From: Nocardiopsis sp. CNR-923
Lineage (GTDB): Bacteria > Actinomycetota > Actinomycetes > Streptosporangiales > Streptosporangiaceae
NCBI RefSeq assembly: GCF_001942255.1
Contig: NZ_MKKC01000069.1
Coordinates: 1-64,000, forward strand
Length of the DNA stretch: 64,000 nt
Reading direction: 5' to 3'
The notes under the pieces were generated by a model. It did no database searches and was not told the DNA's origin. It was given only the letters and a program-made list of their open reading frames with translations. This document shows positions 45,794-54,070 of the stretch, piece after piece. How positions within the stretch are numbered: position 1 is the stretch's first letter; every line of letters begins with the position of its first letter. The position numbers and the translations under genes are program-made.

Positions 45794-46084
45794 CCGCTGC
45801 GCTCCGCGGTAGCCCATCAAAGCCATTCATTTCGGGCGAACGGGATTGTTCTGGCGTGATCAAGGTGGGGATATCGACCTTAATTAATGCCTCCTGAGCT
45901 GCGGCGATGTGCTCCCGGTCGAACTTTCTCCGAAGAACTTCGCGGAAAAGTCCCCCACCACTCCCCCCACCCCCTATTCTGCTACCGAACACCCAACTTC
46001 ATACACGGAAGACCCCGCGACGATTGAACACGTCCGGGGTCGTGGCCAGCAACCTCAACCCTTTAACGCAAAGGAATTGCCAGC
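45794..46084. other. AT-richer intergenic region
   Basis: About 290 bp upstream of the 46085 gene, less GC-rich than its surroundings, with TTAATTAATG near 45879 and a C-rich run near 45960-45980. An open frame exists on the minus strand (45750-45992) but it runs into the terminator and has no good ribosome binding site. Confidence 0.35.
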
Positions 46085-46465
46085 ATGCGCGATTATAGCG
46101 CGGCCTTCTTCGCCCTGCTCGGGATGTACCTGAAGGCGCTGTTCACCCCCGCACGCGGCCGTCACTCGGCCGCCGCCCGCCGCCGTCGTTCCACCCGGGT
46201 CCGCCCCTACGCGCCCGCCCCGGTCGAGGCCACCGCGCCTCCCGTCCCGAAGCCCGTCTTCGCCGTCGATCCCGCGCGAGCCCAGGCCGAGGCCACCGCC
46301 CGCCTGCACGGCTGGATCCCCAAGCAGAGGCCGCCTGGGGGCGACCTGCTCGCCGCGCCCGTGCAGCCGACGCCGGGGGAGTTCGACGAACTCGCCGCCC
46401 TGGTCCGCACCTGGCAGCGGCAGCGGATGCAGCAGGCTCAGCGGCGTGCGGCGGTGGCGGTGTGA
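46085..46465 (+). CDS. hypothetical protein with hydrophobic N-terminus, coupled to an HATPase gene
   Basis: A 126-residue protein. MRDYSAAFFALLGMYLKALF is hydrophobic or amphipathic and could anchor it to the membrane. A very basic stretch (HSAAARRRRSTRVRP), a Pro-rich linker and a C-terminal helical part (FDELAALVRTWQRQRMQQAQ) follow. AAAGGAA lies upstream of ATG 46085. It overlaps the HATPase gene by four bases (GTGA). Unrecognised family; the coupling suggests a partner of that ATPase. Confidence 0.6.
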   Translation: MRDYSAAFFALLGMYLKALFTPARGRHSAAARRRRSTRVRPYAPAPVEATAPPVPKPVFAVDPARAQAEATARLHGWIPKQRPPGGDLLAAPVQPTPGEFDELAALVRTWQRQRMQQAQRRAAVAV

Positions 46466-46905
46466 GCACCCTCGACATCATCGTGCCGGGCCTCTACTGG
46501 CCCTACCGCTCCTACGCGGGCGAGCTGTCCGAACTCGCCCGAGTCCGGGCCGATCTCGGTCGCGACCTGGTCGGTTTCGAGCCGGACCTGGTGGACGCCG
46601 TCCAGCTCGTCACCAGCGAACTCGTGGCCAACTCCGCCAAGTACGCCCGCCCGGGTGGGGAGGTCATCCGCACGATGTGCCTGCTGGACGGGCGGATCCT
46701 GCGGGTGGCCGTCAGCGACCCCGGCGGACCGACCCGGCCGCGTATCCCCACCGAGCGCACCGCCGACGAGTGGGACTCGGCCGAGGGGCAGCGCGGGTTG
46801 CTGCTGGTCGAGAACCTGGCGACCAGTTGGGGGTTTTACGCCTTCCCCGAGTGGTCGGGCTACGCCACCCAGGTCTGGGCGGCGTTCGACCTCGACCCGA
46901 TCTGA
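46462..46905 (+). CDS. RsbW-like HATPase (anti-sigma/regulatory) protein
   Basis: A 147-residue GHKL ATP-binding protein of the type abundant in actinomycetes. The N-box is VQLVTSELVANSAKYARPGG, the G1 region VAVSDPGGPTRP and the G2-like EGQRGLLLVENLATSWGFY. These proteins act as serine kinases or anti-sigma factors, or as orphan regulators. The GTG start overlaps the preceding gene. No sigma factor or anti-anti-sigma partner is adjacent. Confidence 0.85.
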   Translation: MSTLDIIVPGLYWPYRSYAGELSELARVRADLGRDLVGFEPDLVDAVQLVTSELVANSAKYARPGGEVIRTMCLLDGRILRVAVSDPGGPTRPRIPTERTADEWDSAEGQRGLLLVENLATSWGFYAFPEWSGYATQVWAAFDLDPI

Positions 46906-46914
46906 CCCGCCGCC

Positions 46915-46950
46915 GGTGCCCCGTGGACAGGCGACCGTTCACGGGGCACC
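46915..46950. terminator. bidirectional terminator
   Basis: GGTGCCCCGTG (46915-46925) pairs with CACGGGGCACC (46940-46950) between the convergent HATPase and DUF397 genes. Confidence 0.8.
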
Positions 46951-46956
46951 GGGGCG

Positions 46957-47118
46957 TCAGCGGGTGACGCTCGCGAGCAGCTTGACCCACTGGTCGGTGT
47001 CGAAGGCCAGGGAGCCGTGTTCGCGGTGTTTGGTGTCGCGGACCTCGGCGCCGGACTCGTGCTCGCGGACCTCCACACAGTCGGCGCTTGAGGGGCTGTA
47101 GCTGGACTTGTGCCACAT
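46957..47118 (-). CDS. DUF397 protein of a truncated regulator pair
   Basis: A 53-residue DUF397 protein: MWHKSSYSPSSADCVEVREH, GAEVRDTKHREHGSLAFDTD and QWVKLLASVTR. It is complete. Its natural partner just upstream on the minus strand is cut short, so it is probably unexpressed or unregulated now. Confidence 0.85.
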   Translation of the reverse strand: MWHKSSYSPSSADCVEVREHESGAEVRDTKHREHGSLAFDTDQWVKLLASVTR

Positions 47119-47120
47119 GG

Positions 47121-47360
47121 TCAGATCATTCCTTCCATCTTTTCGCGGGATTGTTCGGCGGACAGGGCTGACCCAAGTGCCCGCTTGAATTGGGAGCTCA
47201 TCCGTTCGTGGTCGATGGTGTCGTCGTGTAGAACCACGCCTCGGTTGTGCTCGCTGGCGGTCACCACGCCGCCGTCACACAGGTGGAAGAGCATCAGGGG
47301 TGACACCAGGCCGACGACAGCGCCGTCCGAAAGCAGGTGTACCCGGGCGCGGCCACCGTC
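47121..47360 (-). pseudogene. C-terminal remnant of an XRE/DUF5753 regulator
   Basis: The minus strand reads ARVHLLSDGAVVGLVSPLML, FHLCDGGVVTASEHNRGVVL, HDDTIDHERMSSQFKRALGS then ALSAEQSREKMEGMI-stop, the usual end of a DUF5753 protein followed by DUF397. The HTH and most of the ligand domain are absent. The homology ends near 47360, where the ATP-grasp gene begins on the other strand without its own N-terminus. Confidence 0.65.
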
Positions 47361-48238
47361 CCGTGGTGTTCGACCTGTCCGACTTCCTCATCCGCGCACA
47401 CCTGGACGCCCGCCTGACCTCCGCCGGGTGGGACGGTCGCCTGATCCTGCCGGAGACGGTGGTGGACCTGTCCGACATCGGCGCCGTCTACCACCGCCGC
47501 TGCCCGCCCTTCGATCTGCCCGAGGCGATGAACGCCGACGAACAACGCTTCGCCCGAGTCGAGGGCCGCTTCGGGTTGGGCGGGGTGCTCGCCAGCCTCG
47601 GAGCGCACTGGGTGTCGCACCCCTCGACGATGGCGGATGCCGAATACAAGCCCGTTCAGTACGCCGCCGCCGTCCGGGCTGGCCTGGAGTTGCCGCCGAC
47701 CTGGGTCGGTAACGTCCCCGAGTCCACGAGCGCGTTCCTTGCCCGGCAGGGCGGCGCGGGCGTGTACAAGCCGCTCGGTGGTGCCTTTCACGTCGAGGGG
47801 TGTCGAACACAGGTCGTCTACGCCAACCGGATCACCGACACCGAAGAGCTACGTGACAGCGCACTCGCCCTGACAGCGCATTGCTTCCAACAGTGGGTGG
47901 ACAAGGACTACGAAGTTCGCGTCACGGTTGTCGGGACGCGGCTGTTCGCCGTGGCCATCCACGCCACCTCCGAGGCCGCCTACGTCGACTGGCGCACCGA
48001 CTACGCCTCTCACCGCTACGAGGTCGTCGAAGTCCCTGACACGGTACGCGAGGGTCTGGAACGCTACATGCGGGCCTTCGATCTCACCTACGGGGCAGCC
48101 GACTTCATCGTCTCCCCGGATGGGAGTTGGACCCTGTTGGAGGTCAACCCCAATGGGGAATGGGGGTGGCTCGCCCATCACTGTGACCTGCCCATCGGGC
48201 AGACCATCGCTGACCTACTGGAGAAAGGACAGACGTGA
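47360..48238 (+). CDS. ATP-grasp ribosomal peptide maturase (TgmB-like), N-terminus missing
   Basis: An ATP-grasp ligase of the graspetide class, which links side chains of a precursor peptide by ester or amide bonds. Visible parts are VVFDLSDFLIRAHLDARLTS, the YHRR motif in IGAVYHRRCPPFDLP, the ATP-binding Lys in AGVYKPLGGAFH, the EVRVTVVG strand and the metal-binding end LLEVNPNGEWGW. Family members carry about 20-30 more residues (a first Rossmann-type strand) before VVFDLSDF. That segment, the promoter and any precursor gene are missing at the 47360 junction. GTG 47300 or 47363 could still start translation. It overlaps the methyltransferase by four bases. Confidence 0.8.
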   Translation, partial: PVVFDLSDFLIRAHLDARLTSAGWDGRLILPETVVDLSDIGAVYHRRCPPFDLPEAMNADEQRFARVEGRFGLGGVLASLGAHWVSHPSTMADAEYKPVQYAAAVRAGLELPPTWVGNVPESTSAFLARQGGAGVYKPLGGAFHVEGCRTQVVYANRITDTEELRDSALALTAHCFQQWVDKDYEVRVTVVGTRLFAVAIHATSEAAYVDWRTDYASHRYEVVEVPDTVREGLERYMRAFDLTYGAADFIVSPDGSWTLLEVNPNGEWGWLAHHCDLPIGQTIADLLEKGQT

Positions 48239-49401
48239 CCGGTGCCGCGCATCCGTCCGCGTCGGTGCTCACCGATCAACTCGCGCAGGCAGGCGTGTTC
48301 GCGTCCGGCTCGCCGTTGTCCGAGGCGTTCCGCCGTGTCGACCGGGGCGCGTTTGTCCCCGCCTTCGCCCTGAACGAGCACACCCCACAGGGCACGCGGT
48401 ACCGCCTCGTGCGCCGGGACGTGGCCGCGCAGCGCGAGGAGTGGGCGTCCCATGTCTACGCCGACGAGACGCTGGTCATCGAGGTCGAGGGGGAATCGGT
48501 CGCACGCGCTCTGCCCGAGGGCGCCGGCACGGGTCGGTGGACCAGCTCATCCACGATGCCGAGCCTCATGGCCCGGATGCTCGACGAACTGGGGTTGGAC
48601 GACAATTCCCGGGTCCTGGAGATCGGTGTGGGTTCGGGCTACAACGCGGCCATCCTCAGCGAGCGTGTGGGTTCGGAGCGCGTGACGAGTATCGACATCT
48701 CACCGCGCCTCGTCTCCGACGCCACCGAGCGTCTCGCGAGGGCGGGCTATCACCCGGTCGTCGCGGAGTACGACGGCCACAAGGGCTATCCGGACCGGGC
48801 TCCCTACGATCGGATCATTTCCACCACGGCCTTCACCCACGTCCCTTCGGCGTGGATCGACCAGGTCGCACCCGGTGGGCTGGTCCTGGTGAACATCGCG
48901 GGCGGTACCGGAGGTGCGATGCTCAAGCTCCGGGTGGGCGACGACGGCAGGGCACAGGGCCGCTTCCTGCCGGAGTGGGCGGGGTTCATGCCCGCGCGGA
49001 GTCACACGCCGCGCGCACGCGTGACGGTGGACGACGAGGGCGAGTCCGGTGTGAGTACGTTGGACCCCTCCCTGGTTAGCGAACCGGCGTTCGCGTTCGT
49101 GGCCCAGCTCGCCACGGTCGACGCCCACACGGTGCTCAGGGTCGCCGACGATGGCACCGAGTTCCTCGCCCTGGAGGGCGCGGACGGGGCGTGGGCGGAG
49201 GTCGACACCGAACCGGTCGACGGTGGGTTCGCGGTGTCCCAGGGCGGCCCGAGGCGGTTGTGGAGCGCCCTGGAGGCCACCCACGCGTGGTGGGTGGCCA
49301 ACGGAGAACCGGACTGGTCGCACTTCGGTGTCACGGTGCACGCCGAGGATCAATGGGTGTGGTTCCAGAATCCGGACGGTCCCCGCTGGCCGCTGACGTG
49401 A
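48235..49401 (+). CDS. protein-L-isoaspartate-type O-methyltransferase of a graspetide system (TgmC-like)
   Basis: A 388-residue PIMT-family methyltransferase. SAM motif I is VLEIGVGSGYNAAILSERVG; the substrate loop region includes GRWTSSSTMPSLMARML, and APYDRIISTTAFTHVPSAW follows. A C-terminal extension of about 170 residues (FAFVAQLATVDAHTVLRVAD through VWFQNPDGPRW) distinguishes it from the 210-residue repair enzyme and matches PIMTs linked to ATP-grasp maturases, which form aspartimide in the ring peptide, as in fuscimiditide. It is coupled to the maturase through GTGA. The gene looks intact. Confidence 0.85.
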   Translation: MTGAAHPSASVLTDQLAQAGVFASGSPLSEAFRRVDRGAFVPAFALNEHTPQGTRYRLVRRDVAAQREEWASHVYADETLVIEVEGESVARALPEGAGTGRWTSSSTMPSLMARMLDELGLDDNSRVLEIGVGSGYNAAILSERVGSERVTSIDISPRLVSDATERLARAGYHPVVAEYDGHKGYPDRAPYDRIISTTAFTHVPSAWIDQVAPGGLVLVNIAGGTGGAMLKLRVGDDGRAQGRFLPEWAGFMPARSHTPRARVTVDDEGESGVSTLDPSLVSEPAFAFVAQLATVDAHTVLRVADDGTEFLALEGADGAWAEVDTEPVDGGFAVSQGGPRRLWSALEATHAWWVANGEPDWSHFGVTVHAEDQWVWFQNPDGPRWPLT

Positions 49402-49489
49402 GGCATGATCCTGCGAGCCGCTCCAGCCCTCTGCCCGGGGTGGTGGGCCGGGTACGGGAGGAACACGCCTCCACACACGGGGCCGTCGA

Positions 49490-49705
49490 TCATCGCGTGG
49501 TGTGCGGGGACGCCAGGGCGGCCAGGTAGTCGTCGAGCAGCCCGACCTGGCGGTCGGGCGGGAACGCGGCGGGGTCGAACAGAGCCTGGACCACCAGGCC
49601 GAGCACGAAGGACTGGGCACCGGCCGCGATGCGCGCCGGATCGCCGGGGGGCAGTTCGCCGGTCCGCTGGGCGGTGGCGACCAGGTCGCGCAGCCTGTCG
49701 CGGCT
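49490..49705 (-). pseudogene. C-terminal remnant of a TetR-family regulator
   Basis: The minus strand reads RDRLRDLVATAQRTGELPPG, DPARIAAGAQSFVLGLVVQA, LFDPAAFPPDRQVGLLDDYL then AALASPHTTR-stop, the end of a TetR ligand domain. No HTH is found; the frame is interrupted near 49705-49726, where an unrelated short tail ending LLRRTLEC-stop begins. Confidence 0.65.
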
Positions 49706-49798
49706 TCGCGGTGTCCGAACGGCTCAGCACTCCAACGTTCGGCGGAGGAGGCGGATCAGGTCGGCATCCTGGAGCGGGACGGCCTCGGACGGCCGACG

Positions 49799-49823
49799 CC
49801 CCGCCACCCGGAAGGTGGCGGGG
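49799..49823 (-). terminator. terminator after nhaA
   Basis: CCCCGCCACC (49799-49808) pairs with GGTGGCGGGG (49814-49823) over CGGAA, 30 bp beyond the nhaA stop. Confidence 0.8.
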
Positions 49824-49852
49824 CCGTCCCGTCGCCGGTCAGGGGAGCGGGG

Positions 49853-51127
49853 TCAGGTGCTCTTCCCGGCCTCCGACGGGGAGGTCGCGGCCTGTGCGCG
49901 GTAGTGCCGGTTGCGGGCGCCCAGGATGACGATGGCGAGCACGGTCGCGATCAGCGACGCGATGAGCACACCCGACTTGGCGTGGGTGAGGTGCTCGGGC
50001 GAACTGGCGAAGGACAGCTCCGTGATGAGCAGGGACACGGTGAAGCCGATGCCCGCGAGCTGTGACATGCCGACGAGGTCGATCCATCTGAGACTGGGGT
50101 TGAGCTCGGCGGCGGTCAGCTTGGTCATGACCCAGGAACCGCCGACGATACCGATGACCTTGCCGACCACGAGGCCGAGGATGATGCCCAGCGCGGCGCG
50201 GTCGGTGAACACGGCGCCCATGCTGTCGAAGGCGACACCGGCGGAGAAGAAGGCGAAGATGGGCAGCGCCAGGCCGGCGGACCAGGGGCGCAGCAGCTGT
50301 TCGACGCCGTGGCTGGGGTCGTGGTGCTCGCCGGGCCGCTTGGAGGTGCGCATGAGCAGACCCATGGCCACGCCGGCGATCGTGGCGTGGACGCCGCTCT
50401 CGTGCATGAGGGTCCACACGATGACGGCCAACGGGACGTAGACGAGCCAGTTCGGGACCGCCGAGTCGTTGAGCTTGGCGGCCAGGCCCTTGCCGCGCTG
50501 GAGGTACCAGAAGACCACGAGGCCGAGGCCGGACACGGCCAGGGGACCGAAGTGGATCTCCTCGGTGTAGAAGACGGCGATGACGATGACGGCGCCCAGG
50601 TCGTCCACGATGGCCAGGGTCAGGAGGAAGGTGCGCAGCGCCGGGGGCAGCCAGCGGCCGATGACGGCGAGGATCGCCACGGCGAAGGCGATGTCCGTGG
50701 CCATCGGAATGCCCCAGCCCGGCATGGTCTCCGGTGTGGAGATGTTGACCGCCGCGTAGATCGCGGCGGGGATGGCCATGCCGCAGACGGCGGCGATGAT
50801 CGGCAGCATGGCGCGCCGCGGGTTGCGTAGTTCGCCGTTGACGAACTCCTGCTTGAGCTCGTTGCCGACGACGAAGAAGAAGATCGCGAGGAGTCCGTCC
50901 GCCGCCCAGGTCTCCAGGGTGAGGTTCAGGTGCAGCGACTCGGGTCCGAACCGGATCCCGCGTAGGTGCTCGTAGGTCTCGCCGAAGGGCGAGTTGATCC
51001 ACAGGAGCGCCAGTAGTGCCGCGCCGATGAGGACGAAGCCGCCGACGCTGTCACTGCGCAGGGTGTCCGCGACGCGGTTGAGCAGCGGGCTCGAGGGAGT
51101 GGGGTGCTCGATCGGGTCGATGCTCAT
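49853..51127 (-). CDS. nhaA: Na+/H+ antiporter NhaA
   Basis: A 424-residue antiporter with 12 transmembrane segments exchanging sodium for protons. The conserved MATDIAFAVAILAVIG segment with its unwound Thr-Asp and the ion-binding Asp pair in LAIVDDLGAVIVIA are present, as is FFVVGNELKQEF near the N-terminus and GMSQLAGIGFTVSLLI near the end. The length is slightly above the E. coli protein. ATG 51127 gives MSIDPIEHPTPSSPL; longer frames have no conserved sequence. Confidence 0.94.
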   Translation of the reverse strand: MSIDPIEHPTPSSPLLNRVADTLRSDSVGGFVLIGAALLALLWINSPFGETYEHLRGIRFGPESLHLNLTLETWAADGLLAIFFFVVGNELKQEFVNGELRNPRRAMLPIIAAVCGMAIPAAIYAAVNISTPETMPGWGIPMATDIAFAVAILAVIGRWLPPALRTFLLTLAIVDDLGAVIVIAVFYTEEIHFGPLAVSGLGLVVFWYLQRGKGLAAKLNDSAVPNWLVYVPLAVIVWTLMHESGVHATIAGVAMGLLMRTSKRPGEHHDPSHGVEQLLRPWSAGLALPIFAFFSAGVAFDSMGAVFTDRAALGIILGLVVGKVIGIVGGSWVMTKLTAAELNPSLRWIDLVGMSQLAGIGFTVSLLITELSFASSPEHLTHAKSGVLIASLIATVLAIVILGARNRHYRAQAATSPSEAGKST

Positions 51128-51759
51128 GTGCGACGCTCCAGGACGTGACTCGACAGGGACTCGCCGACCAGTCTTCCCGGCACACCTGAGGCGCTCGGCG
51201 CCCCGCCCATGTTCACGGACCCTTGGGTGGATGTCCAGCCCAGAGGGCATGTGTCCGCGCCGAACCCGATTCGGTCGTTTCGCTATCGGGGAGGCGGGGA
51301 CCGCGGCGGTGGGAGCCGCCGTCGGCGACCGGGACCAACGGGTTGGTTGGTTGTTGGCCCGGTCATGTCCCTGCCTGGAGTTCCGGTGACTACACGGCGG
51401 ACATCGGGTCCTGTGATAACAGGCACCAGGCATCATATGTCAATGATTCGGGCGAACGGCCCGAGGGTTGCTCGGTGACGTCCGCCACTGACGCGCGCTC
51501 CTCCGGGTGTGCTCGGCGGGATTGCGCCGACGAAGGGGACTCCTACCCGAATGCGATGCTTTGATGTTCGTGTTCCGGTCATGAGAAATGTGACGCGCGT
51601 CCCATTCGTGCTCCGTGGGTTCGGTGCGGTCCGGGGAGAGGTCCGTGATCCCTGGTCACGGGGTGTCCGCGGCTAGCATGGGTGGTCGCGCCGAGCGGCG
51701 TCATCCGCCTCCGCGCCTCGGGCATCGGGGCTGGTGCGGCCGAACGCGACGGGTCTGGC
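51128..51759. other. intergenic region between nhaA and the hydrolase gene
   Basis: About 630 bp with no gene I can support. It contains GTTGGTTGGTTG near 51341, a GATAAC...ATCAT AT-richer stretch near 51414-51440, and GTGACGCGCGTCCC at 51590-51603, one base away from a Crp-like palindrome. The hydrolase start is uncertain, so its leader may be longer or shorter. Confidence 0.35.
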
Positions 51760-52737
51760 ATGACACGCGTCACCCGCGTACAGTCCGAAGATGGAGTGCC
51801 GGGAAGACTGGTCGGCGTTGAACACCCCTATCTGGAAACCAGGCGGCTGATGCTCGACTCCCACGTGCGTGGCGCGCACGTCTACCGATCCGAATCAGGT
51901 GCGCGAACCGTGCGCACCTGGTGCGAGGACGAGATCTCCCGGTGGACCGGGCTCGTTCCGCTTCCCGCGGTCACCTCCGAGCTCGGCACCACGCGGGCAT
52001 TCCGCGCGTCGGCGGGGGCGGCCGGAGCGGGCACCCCCGTCGTGCTCCTGAACGGCACCAACTTCAACACCGCCAGTTCCGTCGAGCCGCTGCGCGTCCT
52101 GGCCCGCGACCGGCCGGTCATCTCCGTCGACGTCCCCGGCCAGCCCGGCCTCAGCTGCGGAGTCCGTCCCCGGTCGCCGCGTACCGCCGCCTACGGGGCC
52201 TGGCTGGACGAGGTACTGCCCCAGCTGACCGACGAGCCGGTGATCGTCCTGGGGCACTCCCTGGGCGCGGCGATCGCCCTGGCCGCCACCCCGTCCGAGC
52301 TGACCAGGGCGCTGATGCTCGTGAGCCCCGCGGGGCTCACCGCAGCCGGGCTGACCCCCGAGGTGATGCGGGCGGTGCTGCCGTGGATGATCGGGCCGCG
52401 CGACAGCAAGAGCACCCGGCTGCTCAACTCCATGAGCGGACCCGAACACGTCAGCACGGGCGTGCACCCGCTGGCGCCGTGGATGACCCTGGTCGCACGG
52501 CACTGCCGGACCAGCCTCGCGCCCGGACCGCTGACCATGGAGTGCCTGCGGCCGTGGTCGGACGTTCCCCGGATCGTGGCCACGGGATCCGACGACACCT
52601 TCTTCTCCCCGGCCCGGCTGCACGGGCCCGCCCGCCGCCTGCTCGACACGGACGTGCACGTGCTGGAGGGAGCCGGGCACCTCGCCCTGCACGAGTGTCC
52701 CGAACGCGTCGCCGCACTCCTGCGCGAGTTCGACTGA
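51760..52737 (+). CDS. alpha/beta-fold hydrolase
   Basis: A hydrolase of up to 325 residues. The nucleophile elbow is GHSLGAA, the oxyanion region NGTNFNTASS after TPVVLL, and the C-terminal catalytic His lies in LEGAGHLALHE. The acid is probably Asp in VATGSDDTFF. It is related to lipase/thioesterase-like hydrolases; the substrate is unknown. The start is uncertain: ATG 51760, GTG 51796 and ATG 51850 all fit, and none has a strong ribosome binding site. Confidence 0.82.
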   Translation: MTRVTRVQSEDGVPGRLVGVEHPYLETRRLMLDSHVRGAHVYRSESGARTVRTWCEDEISRWTGLVPLPAVTSELGTTRAFRASAGAAGAGTPVVLLNGTNFNTASSVEPLRVLARDRPVISVDVPGQPGLSCGVRPRSPRTAAYGAWLDEVLPQLTDEPVIVLGHSLGAAIALAATPSELTRALMLVSPAGLTAAGLTPEVMRAVLPWMIGPRDSKSTRLLNSMSGPEHVSTGVHPLAPWMTLVARHCRTSLAPGPLTMECLRPWSDVPRIVATGSDDTFFSPARLHGPARRLLDTDVHVLEGAGHLALHECPERVAALLREFD

Positions 52738-52924
52738 CCGGTCCCGGGGCGCCACGGCCGGGCCCGGGTCCCGGGGGTGCGCGGCCGACCGCGGGGGAGG
52801 CGGGACGGCGGCGTGCGGATGCGGGCACCTCCGGACATCCACGGGTGAGCGCCATGGCGGCGGCCGCCCCTACCCGCTTAGCGTCGAGGGACACACGGCA
52901 CCCCTCACTCCAGGGAGACATCTC

Positions 52925-53970
52925 ATGCCCCTCACCGGTTCGCCAACCGCTCCGCCGCCCGGAAGCCCCGGCGGCAGCGACTTCGCCGAACTGTCCAGGC
53001 TCGTCCAGGCCGCGGGCCTCATGGACCGCACCCCGGTGTACTTCGGGGTGCGGCTGGCGCTCATCGGTCTGGCCTACGCCGGTGCGTGGGCGCTGTTCGT
53101 CCTCGTCGGCGACTCGTGGTGGCAGCTCGCCACGGCGGTGGCGATGGCGGTGGTGTTCGGTCAGGTCGGCCTGGTCTCCCACGAACTCGCGCACCGCCAG
53201 ATCCTGCGCAGGCGCGGACCCAGCGAGTTCGTCGGCCGCATCGTCGGCAACCTCGGCATCGGTCTCGGGTACGGCTGGTGGCAGGACAAGCACACCCGGC
53301 ACCACGCCAACCCCAACCACGAGGAACTCGACCCCGACGTCCAACCCGAACTCCTCGTGTGGTCACAGGACCAGGCGCGAGCGGCCCGGGGGCTGCCCGC
53401 CTTCCTCGGCCGGTGGCAGGCGTTCCTCTTCTACCCGCTCCTCACGCTGGAGGGCCTCAACCTGCACGTGGGCAGTGTGCGCGCGCTGTTCCGGCCCAGC
53501 ACCAGGCATCGCCTCCTGGAGGGCGTCCTGCTCGGCGCCCACTTCGTGCTCTACCTCGCGGTGGTGCTCACCGTGCTGGAACCGCTCCAGGCGCTGGCGT
53601 TCGTCGCGGTCCACCAAGGGCTGTTCGGCGTCTACCTCGGCTGCGTCTTCGCCCCCAATCACAAGGGCATGCCCACGCTGAAGAGGGGCGAGAAGCTCGA
53701 CTTCCTGCGCAAGCAGGTGCTGACCTCACGCAACGTCCGGGGCGGGTGGTTCACCGACATCGCCCTGGGCGGTCTGAACTACCAGATCGAGCACCACCTG
53801 TTCCCGAGCATGCCCAGCCCCCACCTGCGGCGGGCCCAGCCCATCGTGCGCGCGTACTGCGAGCGGATCGGCGTGCCGTACCACCAGACGGGATTCGTGC
53901 GCTCGCACGTCGAGGCACTCGTCCACATGCACGCCGCGGGCGCCCGCTCCGCGAGCGACGGAGGAGGTGA
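52925..53970 (+). CDS. fatty-acid desaturase (membrane di-iron), frame probably broken near 53945
   Basis: A desaturase of about 348 residues. The three His boxes are HELAHR (86-91), HTRHH (123-127) and QIEHHLFP (His290-His291), and hydrophobic segments surround them. The unbroken frame runs on to 55189 straight through the opposite-strand binding-protein gene, which is implausible. Adding one base near 53945 (GGC GCn CCG CTC CGC) gives the end GAPLRERRRR and TGA at 53970, a normal length. It probably introduces a double bond into acyl lipids; regiochemistry cannot be read from the sequence. Confidence 0.85.
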
Positions 53971-54070
53971 GGGGCCGGGAGCGGTCACCTCTCCGAGCCT
54001 CGTGCTCGACGGTCCACCGCCACCCTCCCGGGCGGCGGCGGATCGGACGTGTCGGGTCCGAGCGGCAGCG

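Noticed and set aside
45750..45992. Minus-strand ORF of 80 residues between the urea remnant and the 46085 gene
   Set aside because: It reads through the terminator hairpin, begins in a Gly-rich C/G-run and lacks a ribosome binding site.
46085..46465. Precursor peptide for the ATP-grasp maturase
   Set aside because: It is 126 residues long, Arg- and Pro-rich, coupled to an HATPase gene, separated by two minus-strand genes from the maturase, and has no Thr/Asp/Glu-rich repeat core.
49706..49798. C-terminal tail LQDADLIRLLRRTLEC as another gene remnant
   Set aside because: Too short (about 20 residues) to assign; it could be real debris between the TetR remnant and the nhaA terminator but has no recognisable family.
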